Source: Bacteroidales bacterium (GTDB taxonomy: Bacteria > Bacteroidota > Bacteroidia > Bacteroidales > UBA932). From it: a stretch of 64,000 nucleotides of DNA. Under the pieces are notes generated by a model. The model did not search any database, was not told the DNA's origin, and worked only from the letters and a program-made list of their open reading frames with translations. Location of the stretch: assembly GCA_023667095.1 (NCBI GenBank), contig JAMPAT010000020.1, positions 1 through 64,000 on the forward strand, written 5' to 3'. This document shows positions 46,840-55,477 of the stretch, one piece after another; within the stretch, counting starts at the first letter, position 1; each line of letters begins with the position of its first letter. Position numbers and translations under genes: made by a program.

Positions 46840-49665
46840 TTACCATTCAATCTTGTCAATGTCATCGATATTTCCTCCGAGGTTTCCTCCGTCAGGGTTG
46901 ATTGCCTTGTCAATGGCTTTCCTCAGTATAGGTTCCATTACAGCGTATGCAGCCGCATTCGGGTGCACATGGTCATTCTGTCCCCAGCCTGTGAAGCGGT
47001 ATTCCTCCTTCATGTCGTTGTCCTCATCAACGAGCGCACTCCAGTACTCTGCAATCACGAATCCGCGCTCCTTGGCATATGCCCTGAGCATGCCGTTCAG
47101 CTCTATCACCTTCTCACCGATATTCGGATATTTTGCATTCCATTCTTCAGGATTGGCTACCCAGTGGATCCAGTTTGTAGGAGGTGTTGCACCGATGACA
47201 ACCTTGATTCCTGCAGATGAGGCAATCTCAGCCATGGTCTTGATATTGTTGAACACCTCTTCAGGTGTCCTCGGTACATTGTTGTTGTCATTGCCGGCAA
47301 GGTCATTGACACCACATGTAATTGCGACACACAGAGGGTCATTCATCAGGACATCATTCTCGAAACGGTTCATGATCTGTCCTGATGTCTGTCCGCTGAT
47401 ACCTTTCGGGAGGTAATTGTTGTCCTTGAAGAAATTATGGTTGTCTGTCCTTGACTCCCAGACTTCTGTGATTGAGTCCCCGATGACGACTGCACGTACA
47501 CCGTAGGAGGTTGAACCTCCTTTCTCCTCTTTCACGCAACGCATCTGATATCCTGCTCCAGCGTAGCTGTTGCCAGTTGTGATTCCTCCGAGATAGCCTC
47601 TGTATGGGTGCACCCGGTCTCCAGATGTGAATCCGGAGCATCCGAGGAATATGTCTGTCCCGTCAAGGCCTGTAATCTGGCTTCCACCGAAAGAAGACTG
47701 CCTCTGGCCTGCGTACGGGAAGAACAGGCCGTTGTCCATGAGCACTCCGTGCGGCATCTTGGTATAGCTTCCTTCCAATGCGTATTTATAGGCCTTAGGA
47801 GGGGCTGCTTTCCACCCTGCAGGGCATGGGTCGTATATGCTCTTGTCATTGTCAGCTACGCCCGGACCTCCCCATAGCCAATGCCAGTCAGTTACGTTTT
47901 CCGTAGGGAGCGAACCGTTCATCATCCATGTGTACGAACCGTCTGCACGCCATTTGTTGTTCTCGGCAACACCGTCATTAGGGCCGCTTGTGACCCATTT
48001 GTAAGGGTACTTCACACCAGCCTCGACTGCCTGCCCGATACTGAATGATTCGCCATAATACTTTGCTATAGGGTAGACATTGTCTGCAAGAGTGTTTCCA
48101 TACATCATGTCCTGTGCGCCCCATGGCTTTGAAGAATAGTCCTGCTGCAGTTCCTCTATAGGGGTCCATGTCGGGAGTCCCCAGTTCATGCTGCCGTCTA
48201 TCCTGTTCATATTGCATTCTGCAGCTGCCGGATACGGATCTTTCTTGCCCCACTGGTAATAATGTCCTATCGCCCACGCTGCTGTCCTGTCATTGCTTTC
48301 GTTCATGACTTCCTTGCCCCTGATTGCACCGAGATTACGGTCCATGAAAAGGTAGCCGTTTACATTTGCTGCAAGAGCATCCGGATTGTAGTCCTTGACA
48401 GCCCAGATGTTCCAGCTCCAGATAACATCCCCGCCGGCATCGTATGCAGCAATCAGGACATTGCCCTCGACAAAATTTTCAGGAGTCTCGAAATATATCC
48501 TCCTGTCGAATTCATCGTAGTACACCGATTCTATTTCCACAGGGCTTGCATGGTTCACTCCTTCAGCCGGCATTGGTGTGTTATACCATACCAATCTGGC
48601 TTCCACAGGCTCAATCTGCAGGTCAGCCATGCTGTATGACGCGCTCTTGGTCTGGTTCTGGTCAATCCATGTATATGTGCGTTCTATGCCGTTTCCCTTG
48701 ACGCTGGCATCGAAATAATATGAAGTTGAAGCCTTGTCCACAATGTATGTATTGGCAGTTCCGGATGCGCTGAGGTCAGTGCTTGCCGCGCCATGGTCCT
48801 CAATATATTCATATCTATATACATGTCCGGCTTTAAGCCCGTCCTCCGGGATGTTGAATTCTGCCTTTTCCTCTTCATTCCCGTCACAGTCAACCTTAAG
48901 GCGCAGTTTCTTTCCTGCAAGGCCTGGAGCAACGATGAAATTGAATTCTGAAGCCACCCTTGAAATGGACAAAGGGTTTTCCGGTATGAATGTAACTGAA
49001 TTTGATCTTCCTTCAACAGCTGTCACCTGTCCGTCTGACAGGTCAAGCTTTCCTTCTGTAAATGCCATTGTCCCGTCGGCATCATCGCATTCAATCTTTA
49101 CTGAATTTACTGATTTGGTGCGGTCAAATGCTATCCTGACACTCACAATGGAAAACACCGGACTGAATTCGAGTGCTACGCCTTCCGGCTGCTTCACGGT
49201 CCTTACCGGTGGGGCGAGGAATAGGATTTCATCCTTTTTCGGCATCGTTCCAGGCTTTCCTGTCTGTTCAGGTGCGATTGTCACAGGAATTGAAGTCATG
49301 TCACTGTAGCCTTTTCTCCATGGGAAATATGCATGGAAATCATATTCAACATTGTCTTCCCAGCAGACAAGGAAATCATCATTCAATGCTGTGAAGCGGC
49401 TTTTGGCAGATGAAGACACTGCGCTGAAATAGGCATTGTCCAGCAATGTGCCAGACTTGTCGGAAGATGCAAATACTCCGATCCTGTCACTTTCGGCCTG
49501 CCATGTGTAGTCCATGCCGTCTTCTCCTTCTGTTGCGGCAAACGAACCACGGAATGTCACGTACTCTGACGGCTCTTCCGGTTCAATCTCCTGCGGCTTA
49601 CATGATATCGCTGCAAAGGCCGGAATCATCGTGCCGATAAGAACGTATGAAAGAAACTTTTTCAT
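46840..49665 (-). CDS. FISUMP-type surface lipoprotein 4 fused to an SGNH/GDSL hydrolase
   Basis: First gene of the minus-strand operon. ATG at 49665 gives a signal peptide with lipobox (AAISC). A fimbrillin-like N-terminal half, the DLSASGTANTYIV domain and a FISUMP domain (MDRNLGAIRG, YYQWGKKDPYP, YDPCPAGWKAA, YQMRCVKE) are followed by an SGNH hydrolase. Its blocks are all visible: VVIGDSITE (Ser), GISGQTSGQ (Gly), TCGVNDLAG (Asn), and NDHVHPNAAAY (Asp and His). Such hydrolases are often carbohydrate deacetylases or esterases. The protein ends in a Gly/Asp-rich tail finishing IDKIEW. Confidence 0.85.
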   Translation of the reverse strand: MKKFLSYVLIGTMIPAFAAISCKPQEIEPEEPSEYVTFRGSFAATEGEDGMDYTWQAESDRIGVFASSDKSGTLLDNAYFSAVSSSAKSRFTALNDDFLVCWEDNVEYDFHAYFPWRKGYSDMTSIPVTIAPEQTGKPGTMPKKDEILFLAPPVRTVKQPEGVALEFSPVFSIVSVRIAFDRTKSVNSVKIECDDADGTMAFTEGKLDLSDGQVTAVEGRSNSVTFIPENPLSISRVASEFNFIVAPGLAGKKLRLKVDCDGNEEEKAEFNIPEDGLKAGHVYRYEYIEDHGAASTDLSASGTANTYIVDKASTSYYFDASVKGNGIERTYTWIDQNQTKSASYSMADLQIEPVEARLVWYNTPMPAEGVNHASPVEIESVYYDEFDRRIYFETPENFVEGNVLIAAYDAGGDVIWSWNIWAVKDYNPDALAANVNGYLFMDRNLGAIRGKEVMNESNDRTAAWAIGHYYQWGKKDPYPAAAECNMNRIDGSMNWGLPTWTPIEELQQDYSSKPWGAQDMMYGNTLADNVYPIAKYYGESFSIGQAVEAGVKYPYKWVTSGPNDGVAENNKWRADGSYTWMMNGSLPTENVTDWHWLWGGPGVADNDKSIYDPCPAGWKAAPPKAYKYALEGSYTKMPHGVLMDNGLFFPYAGQRQSSFGGSQITGLDGTDIFLGCSGFTSGDRVHPYRGYLGGITTGNSYAGAGYQMRCVKEEKGGSTSYGVRAVVIGDSITEVWESRTDNHNFFKDNNYLPKGISGQTSGQIMNRFENDVLMNDPLCVAITCGVNDLAGNDNNNVPRTPEEVFNNIKTMAEIASSAGIKVVIGATPPTNWIHWVANPEEWNAKYPNIGEKVIELNGMLRAYAKERGFVIAEYWSALVDEDNDMKEEYRFTGWGQNDHVHPNAAAYAVMEPILRKAIDKAINPDGGNLGGNIDDIDKIEW

Positions 49666-49783
49666 GTTTGGTTGGTTATTAGTTGTCAGGTGTCTGTTGC
49701 AACATACATTGAACAGTTTTCCAAAATTGCCGAACTTTTCCATGATTATAGGAAAAAATTGTATCATTTTAGGCTAAATCCGA

Positions 49784-49791
49784 CAAATATA
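49784..49791 (-). promoter_or_regulatory. Predicted -7 element for the FISUMP lipoprotein operon
   Basis: On the minus strand this reads TATATTTG, an exact TAnnTTTG match. The leader to the ATG at 49665 would be about 110 bases. No convincing -33 TTTG was found at the expected distance. Confidence 0.4.
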
Positions 49792-49942
49792 TTTTGCGGT
49801 AATTTTATCTGCCAGGCATTATATTGTTGAACAGTACAGTGTTAAATTGAGATTCAAATCTTTGCCATGGGCCAGGTTCCCAGATGGCAACAAAAGTTCA
49901 CTTCAGGAAATGCAACTGGGCAGAGTGAAGAACAGAAAGGCA

Positions 49943-49984
49943 TAAAACAAAGAGACTGCACCATAAACTGAATATGGCACAGCC
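49943..49984 (-). terminator. Terminator after ychF (minus strand)
   Basis: On the minus strand CTGTGCCAT pairs with ATGGTGCAG (two G-T wobbles) around a 9-base loop and is followed by TCTCTTTGTTTT. It lies about 60 bases after the ychF stop codon. Confidence 0.6.
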
Positions 49985-50044
49985 CCTAAAATCCCGCAAT
50001 GACATCATCCATGGCAATGTCATCGGTTATGTTCCAAAGTTCCT

Positions 50045-51148
50045 CTACACATTGAAGAGGAAGTGCATGATGTCACCGTCCTGGACAACATATTCCTTGC
50101 CCTCCACACCGAGCTTGCCTGCAGCGCGGCATGCGGCTTCGGATTTGAGGGTGATGAAGTCTTCGTACTTGATTACCTCTGCACGGATGAATCCCTTTTC
50201 GAAATCAGTATGGATTACTCCTGCAGCCTTTGGTGCCTTGTCTCCCTTGTTGATTGTCCACGCACGGCACTCATCTGCACCTGCCGTGAAATATGTCTGG
50301 AGATTAAGCAGGGAATAAGCACTCTGTATGAGACGTACTACCCCGGACTCCTTAAGGCCGATTTCCTCAAGGAACATCTGCCTTTCCTCGTATGTCTCGA
50401 ACTCCGCTATGTCGGACTCAATCTTCGCCGCGATTACCATAATCTCGGCATTCTCGTCCTTGACAGCCTCACGGACACGCTCCACATATTCATTTCCGGT
50501 AGCTGCCGAAGCCTCGTCAACGTTGCAGACATACATTACAGGCTTGTTGGTAAGGAGGAAAAGCTCTTTTGCGAGCTGCTGGTCCTCCGGATTGTCCAGC
50601 ACTACAGTCCTGCAGGACTTTCCCTGCTCCAGGACTTCCCTATAGCGCACAAGCAGCTCAAGCAGCCTCTTGGCACCCTTGTCTCCACCGGCCTTGGCCT
50701 GCTTCTCTACCTTTGCAAGACGGTTCTCCACAGTCTCAAGGTCCTTGAGCTGAAGCTCCATGTCAATAACCTCCTTGTCGCGTACCGGATCGATGCATCC
50801 GTCCACATGGACGATATTAGGGTCATCGAAACATCTGAGTACATGCAGGATAGCATCTGTTTCACGGATGTTTGCCAGGAACTGGTTACCAAGTCCTTCT
50901 CCACGGCTTGCTCCCTTTACAAGTCCTGCGATATCCACAATCTCAACAGTTGCAGGGACTACGCGCTTAGGGTTACATAGCTTCTCCAGCTCCTCCAGAC
51001 GCTTGTCCGGTACGATTGTGGAACCGATGTTCGGCTCGATGGTACAGAACGGGAAGTTTGCACTCTGGGCCTTGCCTGAGCTTATACAGTTGAAAAGGGT
51101 GGATTTGCCGACATTCGGAAGTCCGACTATTCCGCATTTAAGTGACAT
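50045..51148 (-). CDS. ychF: YchF (redox-regulated Obg-family ATPase)
   Basis: Universally conserved cytosolic P-loop ATPase of the Obg family that associates with ribosomes. 367 residues with G1 GLPNVGKST, G3 DIAGLVKGASRGEGLGNQFL, an ATP-specific NVDE in place of the guanine-specific NKxD, a central coiled coil and the C-terminal TGS domain ending GDIMHFLFNV. Length and motifs are canonical. It is a single gene between two differently oriented units. Confidence 0.96.
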   Translation of the reverse strand: MSLKCGIVGLPNVGKSTLFNCISSGKAQSANFPFCTIEPNIGSTIVPDKRLEELEKLCNPKRVVPATVEIVDIAGLVKGASRGEGLGNQFLANIRETDAILHVLRCFDDPNIVHVDGCIDPVRDKEVIDMELQLKDLETVENRLAKVEKQAKAGGDKGAKRLLELLVRYREVLEQGKSCRTVVLDNPEDQQLAKELFLLTNKPVMYVCNVDEASAATGNEYVERVREAVKDENAEIMVIAAKIESDIAEFETYEERQMFLEEIGLKESGVVRLIQSAYSLLNLQTYFTAGADECRAWTINKGDKAPKAAGVIHTDFEKGFIRAEVIKYEDFITLKSEAACRAAGKLGVEGKEYVVQDGDIMHFLFNV

Positions 51149-51369
51149 GGTCTAAATATAAATTTTGTTTCCGCCTTTGCGGAAGTTTGTTATTTCTGCC
51201 GATATTTCCCGAAAACACCGTCAATCTTTGCAAGACAGGTAAAAGATTTTTCCGGAAAGGCCGCAAATTTAAGAATTTTATTGCAATATTTACAGTCCCG
51301 GTACATAACCGTTGTGGATAATTATGGACGGGAGCCTTTTCGCTGTGGCCGCGAAAATACCGATGCTTT

Positions 51370-52530
51370 ATGAAAATAAGGTTATTTGCCGTTATGCTGC
51401 ATTTAGTGGCATTGCTGACGGCCATGCCAACTGTTGCAGGCCAGGACAGCGGTCCTGAAATTGGGATGTCCCCCAAAAATGCAGCCAGGCTTCCTTACGA
51501 GGTGACAGTAATGAATGCCAAGCCCCAAAGGAACCATGGAAATGCCCATGGACTGCCTGGCGACAGTACTGCAACGGACAATATCTCCGTGATGTTCTGG
51601 AACCTGGAGAATTTCTTTGACTACTTTGACGGAGGCACAAGTGACAGCGACAGGGAATTCTCCTCAATGGGGAACCGGCATTGGACAAAGTCACGTTTCC
51701 ACACCAAATGCAATGCTGTGGCCAAGACCATATTCTGGGTACAGGAACATTCCGGCAGGCTGCCTGATGTGATAGGCTTTGCAGAAGTGGAGAACCGTTT
51801 TGTGCTCAATTCATTGCTGAACAATACACTGTTACGTAAAACAGACTATGAGGCTATCCATTTCGATTCGCCGGACCGGAGAGGGATAGATGTCGCCATG
51901 ATTTACAGGAGCGACATATTCAGGAAAATTTCAGCAAAGCCCTGCAGGATATATGATGATGCCGGCAATGTAATCCCGACAAGGGATATCCTGTGTGTGG
52001 AACTATGCAGGATTGCCGATGGAAGTACAATGTATTTCCTTGTCAACCACCATCCATCGAAATTCGGTGGAGCATCGGCTTCGCAATCCGGAAGAAGACT
52101 GGCCATGGACCATCTGAAGGGAATATGCGACTCTCTCTCCACTGCCGGAATGCCAGAGAGGGCCGGGCTGCCGGATGGTGTGTCTTCCAATGTTGCAATC
52201 ATTGCAATGGGCGATTTCAATGACACCCCTGACAACGGGCTTTTCAACGTCTTTGACGGCTGCATGGAAAATCTTGCAGAAAGGCTTTTCCGCAAGGGAG
52301 AAGGCACAATCAGGTATGCAGGCAAATGGGATCTTATAGACATGTTCCTTGTTTCATCCGGCCTTGCCGGAGACTATGTGCAGGAAATACTGTATCCACC
52401 TTTCCTTATGGAGCCGGACAGGACCCACGGCGGACGGAAGCCGCTCAGGACATACATAGGCCCGAGGTATAATGGAGGTGTAAGCGACCATTGCCCGATT
52501 CTGCTCAGGCCACGGATTCCGAAAAAGTGA
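51370..52530 (+). CDS. Secreted endonuclease/exonuclease/phosphatase-family protein
   Basis: 386 residues with a signal peptide (cleavage near TVAGQ) and a DNase I-like fold. Motifs in order are MFWNLENFF, DVIGFAEVENR (metal-binding Glu), RRGIDVAMIYR, FLVNHHPSKFGG (catalytic His), AMGDFNDTP (Asp/Asn) and GVSDHCPILL (final His). The family includes secreted nucleases, phosphatases and phosphodiesterases, so the substrate stays open. Secretion to the periplasm or cell surface suggests nucleic-acid or phosphate scavenging. It stands alone, 160 bases upstream of galK. Confidence 0.88.
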   Translation: MKIRLFAVMLHLVALLTAMPTVAGQDSGPEIGMSPKNAARLPYEVTVMNAKPQRNHGNAHGLPGDSTATDNISVMFWNLENFFDYFDGGTSDSDREFSSMGNRHWTKSRFHTKCNAVAKTIFWVQEHSGRLPDVIGFAEVENRFVLNSLLNNTLLRKTDYEAIHFDSPDRRGIDVAMIYRSDIFRKISAKPCRIYDDAGNVIPTRDILCVELCRIADGSTMYFLVNHHPSKFGGASASQSGRRLAMDHLKGICDSLSTAGMPERAGLPDGVSSNVAIIAMGDFNDTPDNGLFNVFDGCMENLAERLFRKGEGTIRYAGKWDLIDMFLVSSGLAGDYVQEILYPPFLMEPDRTHGGRKPLRTYIGPRYNGGVSDHCPILLRPRIPKK

Positions 52531-52590
52531 CTTTTCACAATCCGTGCTATATTTTGAGCAGATTGTTGCAGAATTAGTCTTTCCCGGAAG

Positions 52591-52620
52591 TTGATTTGTC
52601 AATAGTATTTGATAACTTTG
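52591..52620 (+). promoter_or_regulatory. Predicted galK promoter
   Basis: TAACTTTG at 52613-52620 matches TAnnTTTG exactly. TTG at 52591-52593 is 19 bases upstream, and a full TTTG at 52595-52598 is 14 bases upstream. The leader would be about 65 bases. Confidence 0.55.
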
Positions 52621-52692
52621 AAGCCGGAAAAATTTGCTGTGCCGCAAAAGGCGGACATAGGCAGAAATCAATAACCAATAAAATATTAAAAA

Positions 52693-53829
52693 ATGAAGGC
52701 TAAAATAGCTGAGAAATTCAAGAGCCTCTTCGGTGCTGAAGGGGAATTCTTTGCTTCTGCAGGACGTATCAACCTGATTGGAGAGCACACTGACTACAAT
52801 GGCGGATTCGTATTCCCTGGAGCAATTGACAAGGGAATGATAGCTGAAATCCAGCTCAACGGAAAGGATAAGGTATGTGCATTTGCACTTGACCTGGACG
52901 AATACTGCGAATTCGGTCTCAATGAGGAGGACAAGCCGGACCAGGGATGGGCACGCTATATCTTCGGTGTCTGCCGCGAAATCATCAAGAGGGGAGGCAA
53001 GATCTCCGGATTCAATACTGTCTTCGCAGGCGATGTTCCGCTTGGTGCAGGAATGTCATCGTCCGCTGCCCTTGAGAGCACATTCGCATTTGCCCTCAAT
53101 TACCTTTTTGACCTCGGCATCGACAAGTTCGAGCTTGCAAGGATAGGACAGAGCACAGAGCACAACTATTGCGGAGTAAACTGCGGCATCATGGACCAGT
53201 TCGCATCTGTATTCGGTAAGAAAGGCAACCTGATGCGCCTGGACTGCCGTTCGATGGAATTCGAATATTTCCCGTTTGACCCGGGTCAGCATGGCTACAG
53301 ATTAGTGCTTCTTAACTCTTGCGTAAAGCATGAGCTGGTAGGCTCGCCTTACAACGACCGCCGCGCATCCTGCGAGCGTGTCGCAAAGGTTCTTGGACAG
53401 GAATTCCTCCGTGGTGCGACAATGGAGCAGCTTGAGGCAGTAAAGGACCAGATCTCAGAGGAGGACTATCTGCGTGCACGCTATGTCATCGGTGAGGAGA
53501 AACGTGTCCTTGATGTCTGCGATGCGCTTGCAAAAGGCGACTATGAGACTGTCGGGAAACGTATGTATGAGACCCACTGGGGAATGTCAAAGGATTACGA
53601 GGTATCCTGCGAGGAGCTTGACTTCCTTGCCGAGGTTGCAGAGAAATGCGGTGTGACAGGATGCCGTATTATGGGCGGAGGCTTCGGAGGCTGTACCATC
53701 AACCTTGTAAAGGAAGACCTCTATGACAAGTTCATCGGGACAGCAAAGGCTGAATTCGCTGCAAAATACGGCCACGAGCCAAAGGTAATCGACGTGGTGA
53801 TAAGCGACGGCGCCCGCAAGCTGGAGTAG
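52693..53829 (+). CDS. galK: Galactokinase
   Basis: Phosphorylates alpha-D-galactose to galactose 1-phosphate, the first committed Leloir step. GHMP-kinase fold: galactokinase signature GRINLIGEHTDYNGG near the N-terminus, ATP-binding VPLGAGMSSSAALE, and C-terminal GGGFGGCTINLV. 378 residues, a normal length. It has its own promoter and terminator. No galT, galE, galM or sugar transporter is nearby, so galactose supply must come from genes elsewhere. Confidence 0.96.
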   Translation: MKAKIAEKFKSLFGAEGEFFASAGRINLIGEHTDYNGGFVFPGAIDKGMIAEIQLNGKDKVCAFALDLDEYCEFGLNEEDKPDQGWARYIFGVCREIIKRGGKISGFNTVFAGDVPLGAGMSSSAALESTFAFALNYLFDLGIDKFELARIGQSTEHNYCGVNCGIMDQFASVFGKKGNLMRLDCRSMEFEYFPFDPGQHGYRLVLLNSCVKHELVGSPYNDRRASCERVAKVLGQEFLRGATMEQLEAVKDQISEEDYLRARYVIGEEKRVLDVCDALAKGDYETVGKRMYETHWGMSKDYEVSCEELDFLAEVAEKCGVTGCRIMGGGFGGCTINLVKEDLYDKFIGTAKAEFAAKYGHEPKVIDVVISDGARKLE

Positions 53830-53921
53830 CCTGCAGCATATGATGCCTTGTATATGGGAAATGCCAGCCTCCTCTTCCGAAAAAGAAGGTGACCAAGAGT
53901 AAAGTACCAAAGGATAAATTC

Positions 53922-53948
53922 AAAGCCCGGTGCAATACCGGGCTTTTT
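53922..53948 (+). terminator. Terminator after galK
   Basis: AAAGCCCGGT pairs with ACCGGGCTTT around GCAAT and continues into a T-run. It lies about 90 bases after the galK stop. Confidence 0.85.
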
Positions 53949-54002
53949 CCGTATTCACCGTGAAAGCATGAGAAGGCTCCCGCCCTTCAGGACATAAGAA
54001 AT

Positions 54003-54285
54003 ATAAATACATTCTATATTTAAATATGGAGTGTTGTATATTATATTTTTGTTGATATGTTGAAAAGCACCTGACATATACTGTAAATCAATAGCTTGAT
54101 ATGTTACTAATATGTTGAAAACCGTTGTGCAAACAGATTTATAAGTTTTTGCTAAAATGTTTGCAGCATCGGAAGCCTCCGTGGTATATACGGATTGCCG
54201 TCATATTATAATTTACTTTTGATAAGATTTAAACAGGGTTATCAAATGGTTTTCAACAGGATTTCAGCATGAGATGTTAATAAGT
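54003..54285. repeat. 283-bp intergenic repeat, copy B (inverted copy of the mfd-ruvB region)
   Basis: Read on the minus strand, it aligns without gaps to 15323-15605, with 84% identity over the first 172 positions. It even retains the mfd start (ATG TTA ATA AGT at 54274-54285), but the frame stops after 11 codons, and no ruvB sequence lies on the other side. The near-DnaA box of copy A reads ATATCAACA here. It lies between convergent genes galK and the CpXC gene, where no promoter would be expected for either. Confidence 0.88.
54214..54221 (+). promoter_or_regulatory. Predicted -7 element of a small transcript in copy B
   Basis: TACTTTTG matches TAnnTTTG; the same site in copy A reads TACTTTTA on the mfd strand. 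ATTG 16 bases upstream, within the conserved CGGATTG, may be the -33 element. It would start a transcript of about 240 bases ending at the terminator at 54435-54471. Confidence 0.35.
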
Positions 54286-54335
54286 CCCGGATATTTCCGC
54301 CAACGTTAAAATAATGACAACTTGAAGAACTGTCC

Positions 54336-54449
54336 ATGAAACTTGCCCCCGGAAGCTACTATGCCGTTTCCAGGTCCTTATGGATTTTCCGCTATGATAT
54401 CGGCAATCCGTTTGTCTTCCGTTACAATACACGAAGAGGGCGGCTCTGA
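54336..54449 (+). CDS. Possible 37-residue ORF ahead of a strong terminator
   Basis: ATG at 54336 to TGA at 54447-54449, whose stop falls in the left arm of the terminator. The product begins MKLAPGSYYAVSRSLWIF and ends basic (NTRRGRL). I do not recognise it. It follows repeat copy B, which carries a promoter-like site. It may be a small protein, or the transcript may act as an RNA. Translation is unproven and no clear Shine-Dalgarno sequence is present. Confidence 0.28.
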   Translation: MKLAPGSYYAVSRSLWIFRYDIGNPFVFRYNTRRGRL

Positions 54450-54471
54450 CTTTTGAGCCGCCCTCTTTTTT
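54435..54471 (+). terminator. Strong Rho-independent terminator
   Basis: GAGGGCGGCTC (54436-54446) pairs perfectly with GAGCCGCCCTC (54455-54465) around an 8-base loop and is followed by six T. galK already has its own terminator 490 bases upstream, so this one suggests a separate plus-strand transcript. Confidence 0.85.
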
Positions 54472-54559
54472 GTCCGTACTCCTGATCCTGATAGAGGCTT
54501 TTTCAAATATTCAATTTCCAGAAAGGACAAATTCATATCATATATGTTTGGAGCATTCC

Positions 54560-55222
54560 CTATCTGATAATGGAGTCAATCCACGATGAATCCACCTTGA
54601 TGAAGCCGTCTCCAGGCTTTGCATGCGGATTGCGCTCCAGGATTCCGAGGCAGTCATAGTAGACATTGATGCCTATGTTGATGCCGAGCATCTTTCCGTC
54701 AAGCGGATACATGAATGTCATGAGCCTGTCATCGCCTTCACCTTCTGTCCTGTAGAAATGGAATGTGGATGAAAAGAGTTCAGCTGCCTTTGCATTGTCC
54801 CCGAGCTTTGAAGCCATCTCCATCTTTGTCACATATTTGCACATCTCGATTGCAGTGTCCTCCAGTCCGGCATCCATTATGAGAACCTTCTCCATAAGGC
54901 TTCCCATGTCAGGGACGATTCTCAGGGTATAGCCTCCCATGGCCTTTGTGTGGTTTGCTATCGCCTGCATCTGGGTCTCTGACACATCCTCACCCTCCAC
55001 AAGCCAGACCATCAGCTTCTTCTCGGGATCATGGTACAGTGTCCCGTATCTTGCCAGGTTGACTTGTCCGCAATGCGGACATTCCCACAGGAAAAGCGAA
55101 CCGTCCTTCACCCTGTCCTTCAGTTCAGGGCAGTCCGCAACGTTGATGCTTTTGTATATCTTTATGGTGTTCTGTGTCCCGCATCTGGTGCAGGCTCCGG
55201 TTGCTTCATTGATAATTGACAT
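54560..55222 (-). CDS. CpXC-domain zinc-ribbon protein
   Basis: 220 residues with no signal peptide, so probably cytosolic. The N-terminal CpXC domain has two cysteine pairs, CTRCG (about 11-15) and ECPHCGQVN (about 50-58), which should bind zinc. A hydrophobic alpha/beta core follows (YGTLYHDPEKKLMVWLV), then a helical C-terminal part (MCKYVTKMEMASKLGDNAKAAELFSS). Function of the family is unknown to me. It has its own minus-strand promoter candidate (TATTTTTG, complement of 55254-55261). Confidence 0.82.
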   Translation of the reverse strand: MSIINEATGACTRCGTQNTIKIYKSINVADCPELKDRVKDGSLFLWECPHCGQVNLARYGTLYHDPEKKLMVWLVEGEDVSETQMQAIANHTKAMGGYTLRIVPDMGSLMEKVLIMDAGLEDTAIEMCKYVTKMEMASKLGDNAKAAELFSSTFHFYRTEGEGDDRLMTFMYPLDGKMLGINIGINVYYDCLGILERNPHAKPGDGFIKVDSSWIDSIIR

Positions 55223-55339
55223 GTGCTGTAAGTGTATTTCAAGGTTGATTCGGCAAAAATAGTAATTTTATGCAAGAATGTCTCCAGTTACCATGTCGAA
55301 TGCCTGTTGGCAATGCATGTAAAAGGCAATACCTTAGCA

Positions 55340-55371
55340 ATTTGTATTTTGCCAAAACATATCCTAAATTT
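55340..55371 (+). promoter_or_regulatory. Predicted promoter of the rhamnosidase operon
   Basis: TTTG at 55340-55343 and TAAATTTG at 55364-55371, an exact -7 match, are 20 bases apart. The leader would be about 105 bases. Confidence 0.6.
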
Positions 55372-55477
55372 GCATGGTTTTGAAAATGGCTCTACAGGCT
55401 TGCCAGATAGAAAGGCTTAAGTGGCAGGCAGAAGGTTGAAAACAGTATAAAATTATAAACAGGTTCTTAAATTCCGC

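Noticed and set aside
46685..47416. 243-codon plus-strand open frame
   Set aside because: Antisense to the SGNH part of lipoprotein 4 and the start of lipoprotein 3; no family features.
50063..50980. 305-codon plus-strand open frame
   Set aside because: Antisense shadow of ychF, whose motifs and length are canonical.
53880..53930. Dispersed repeat or small ORF reading KKVTKSKVPKDKFKA between galK and its terminator
   Set aside because: The sequence felt familiar as an intergenic motif of Bacteroidota, but no second copy exists in the window and I cannot verify it.
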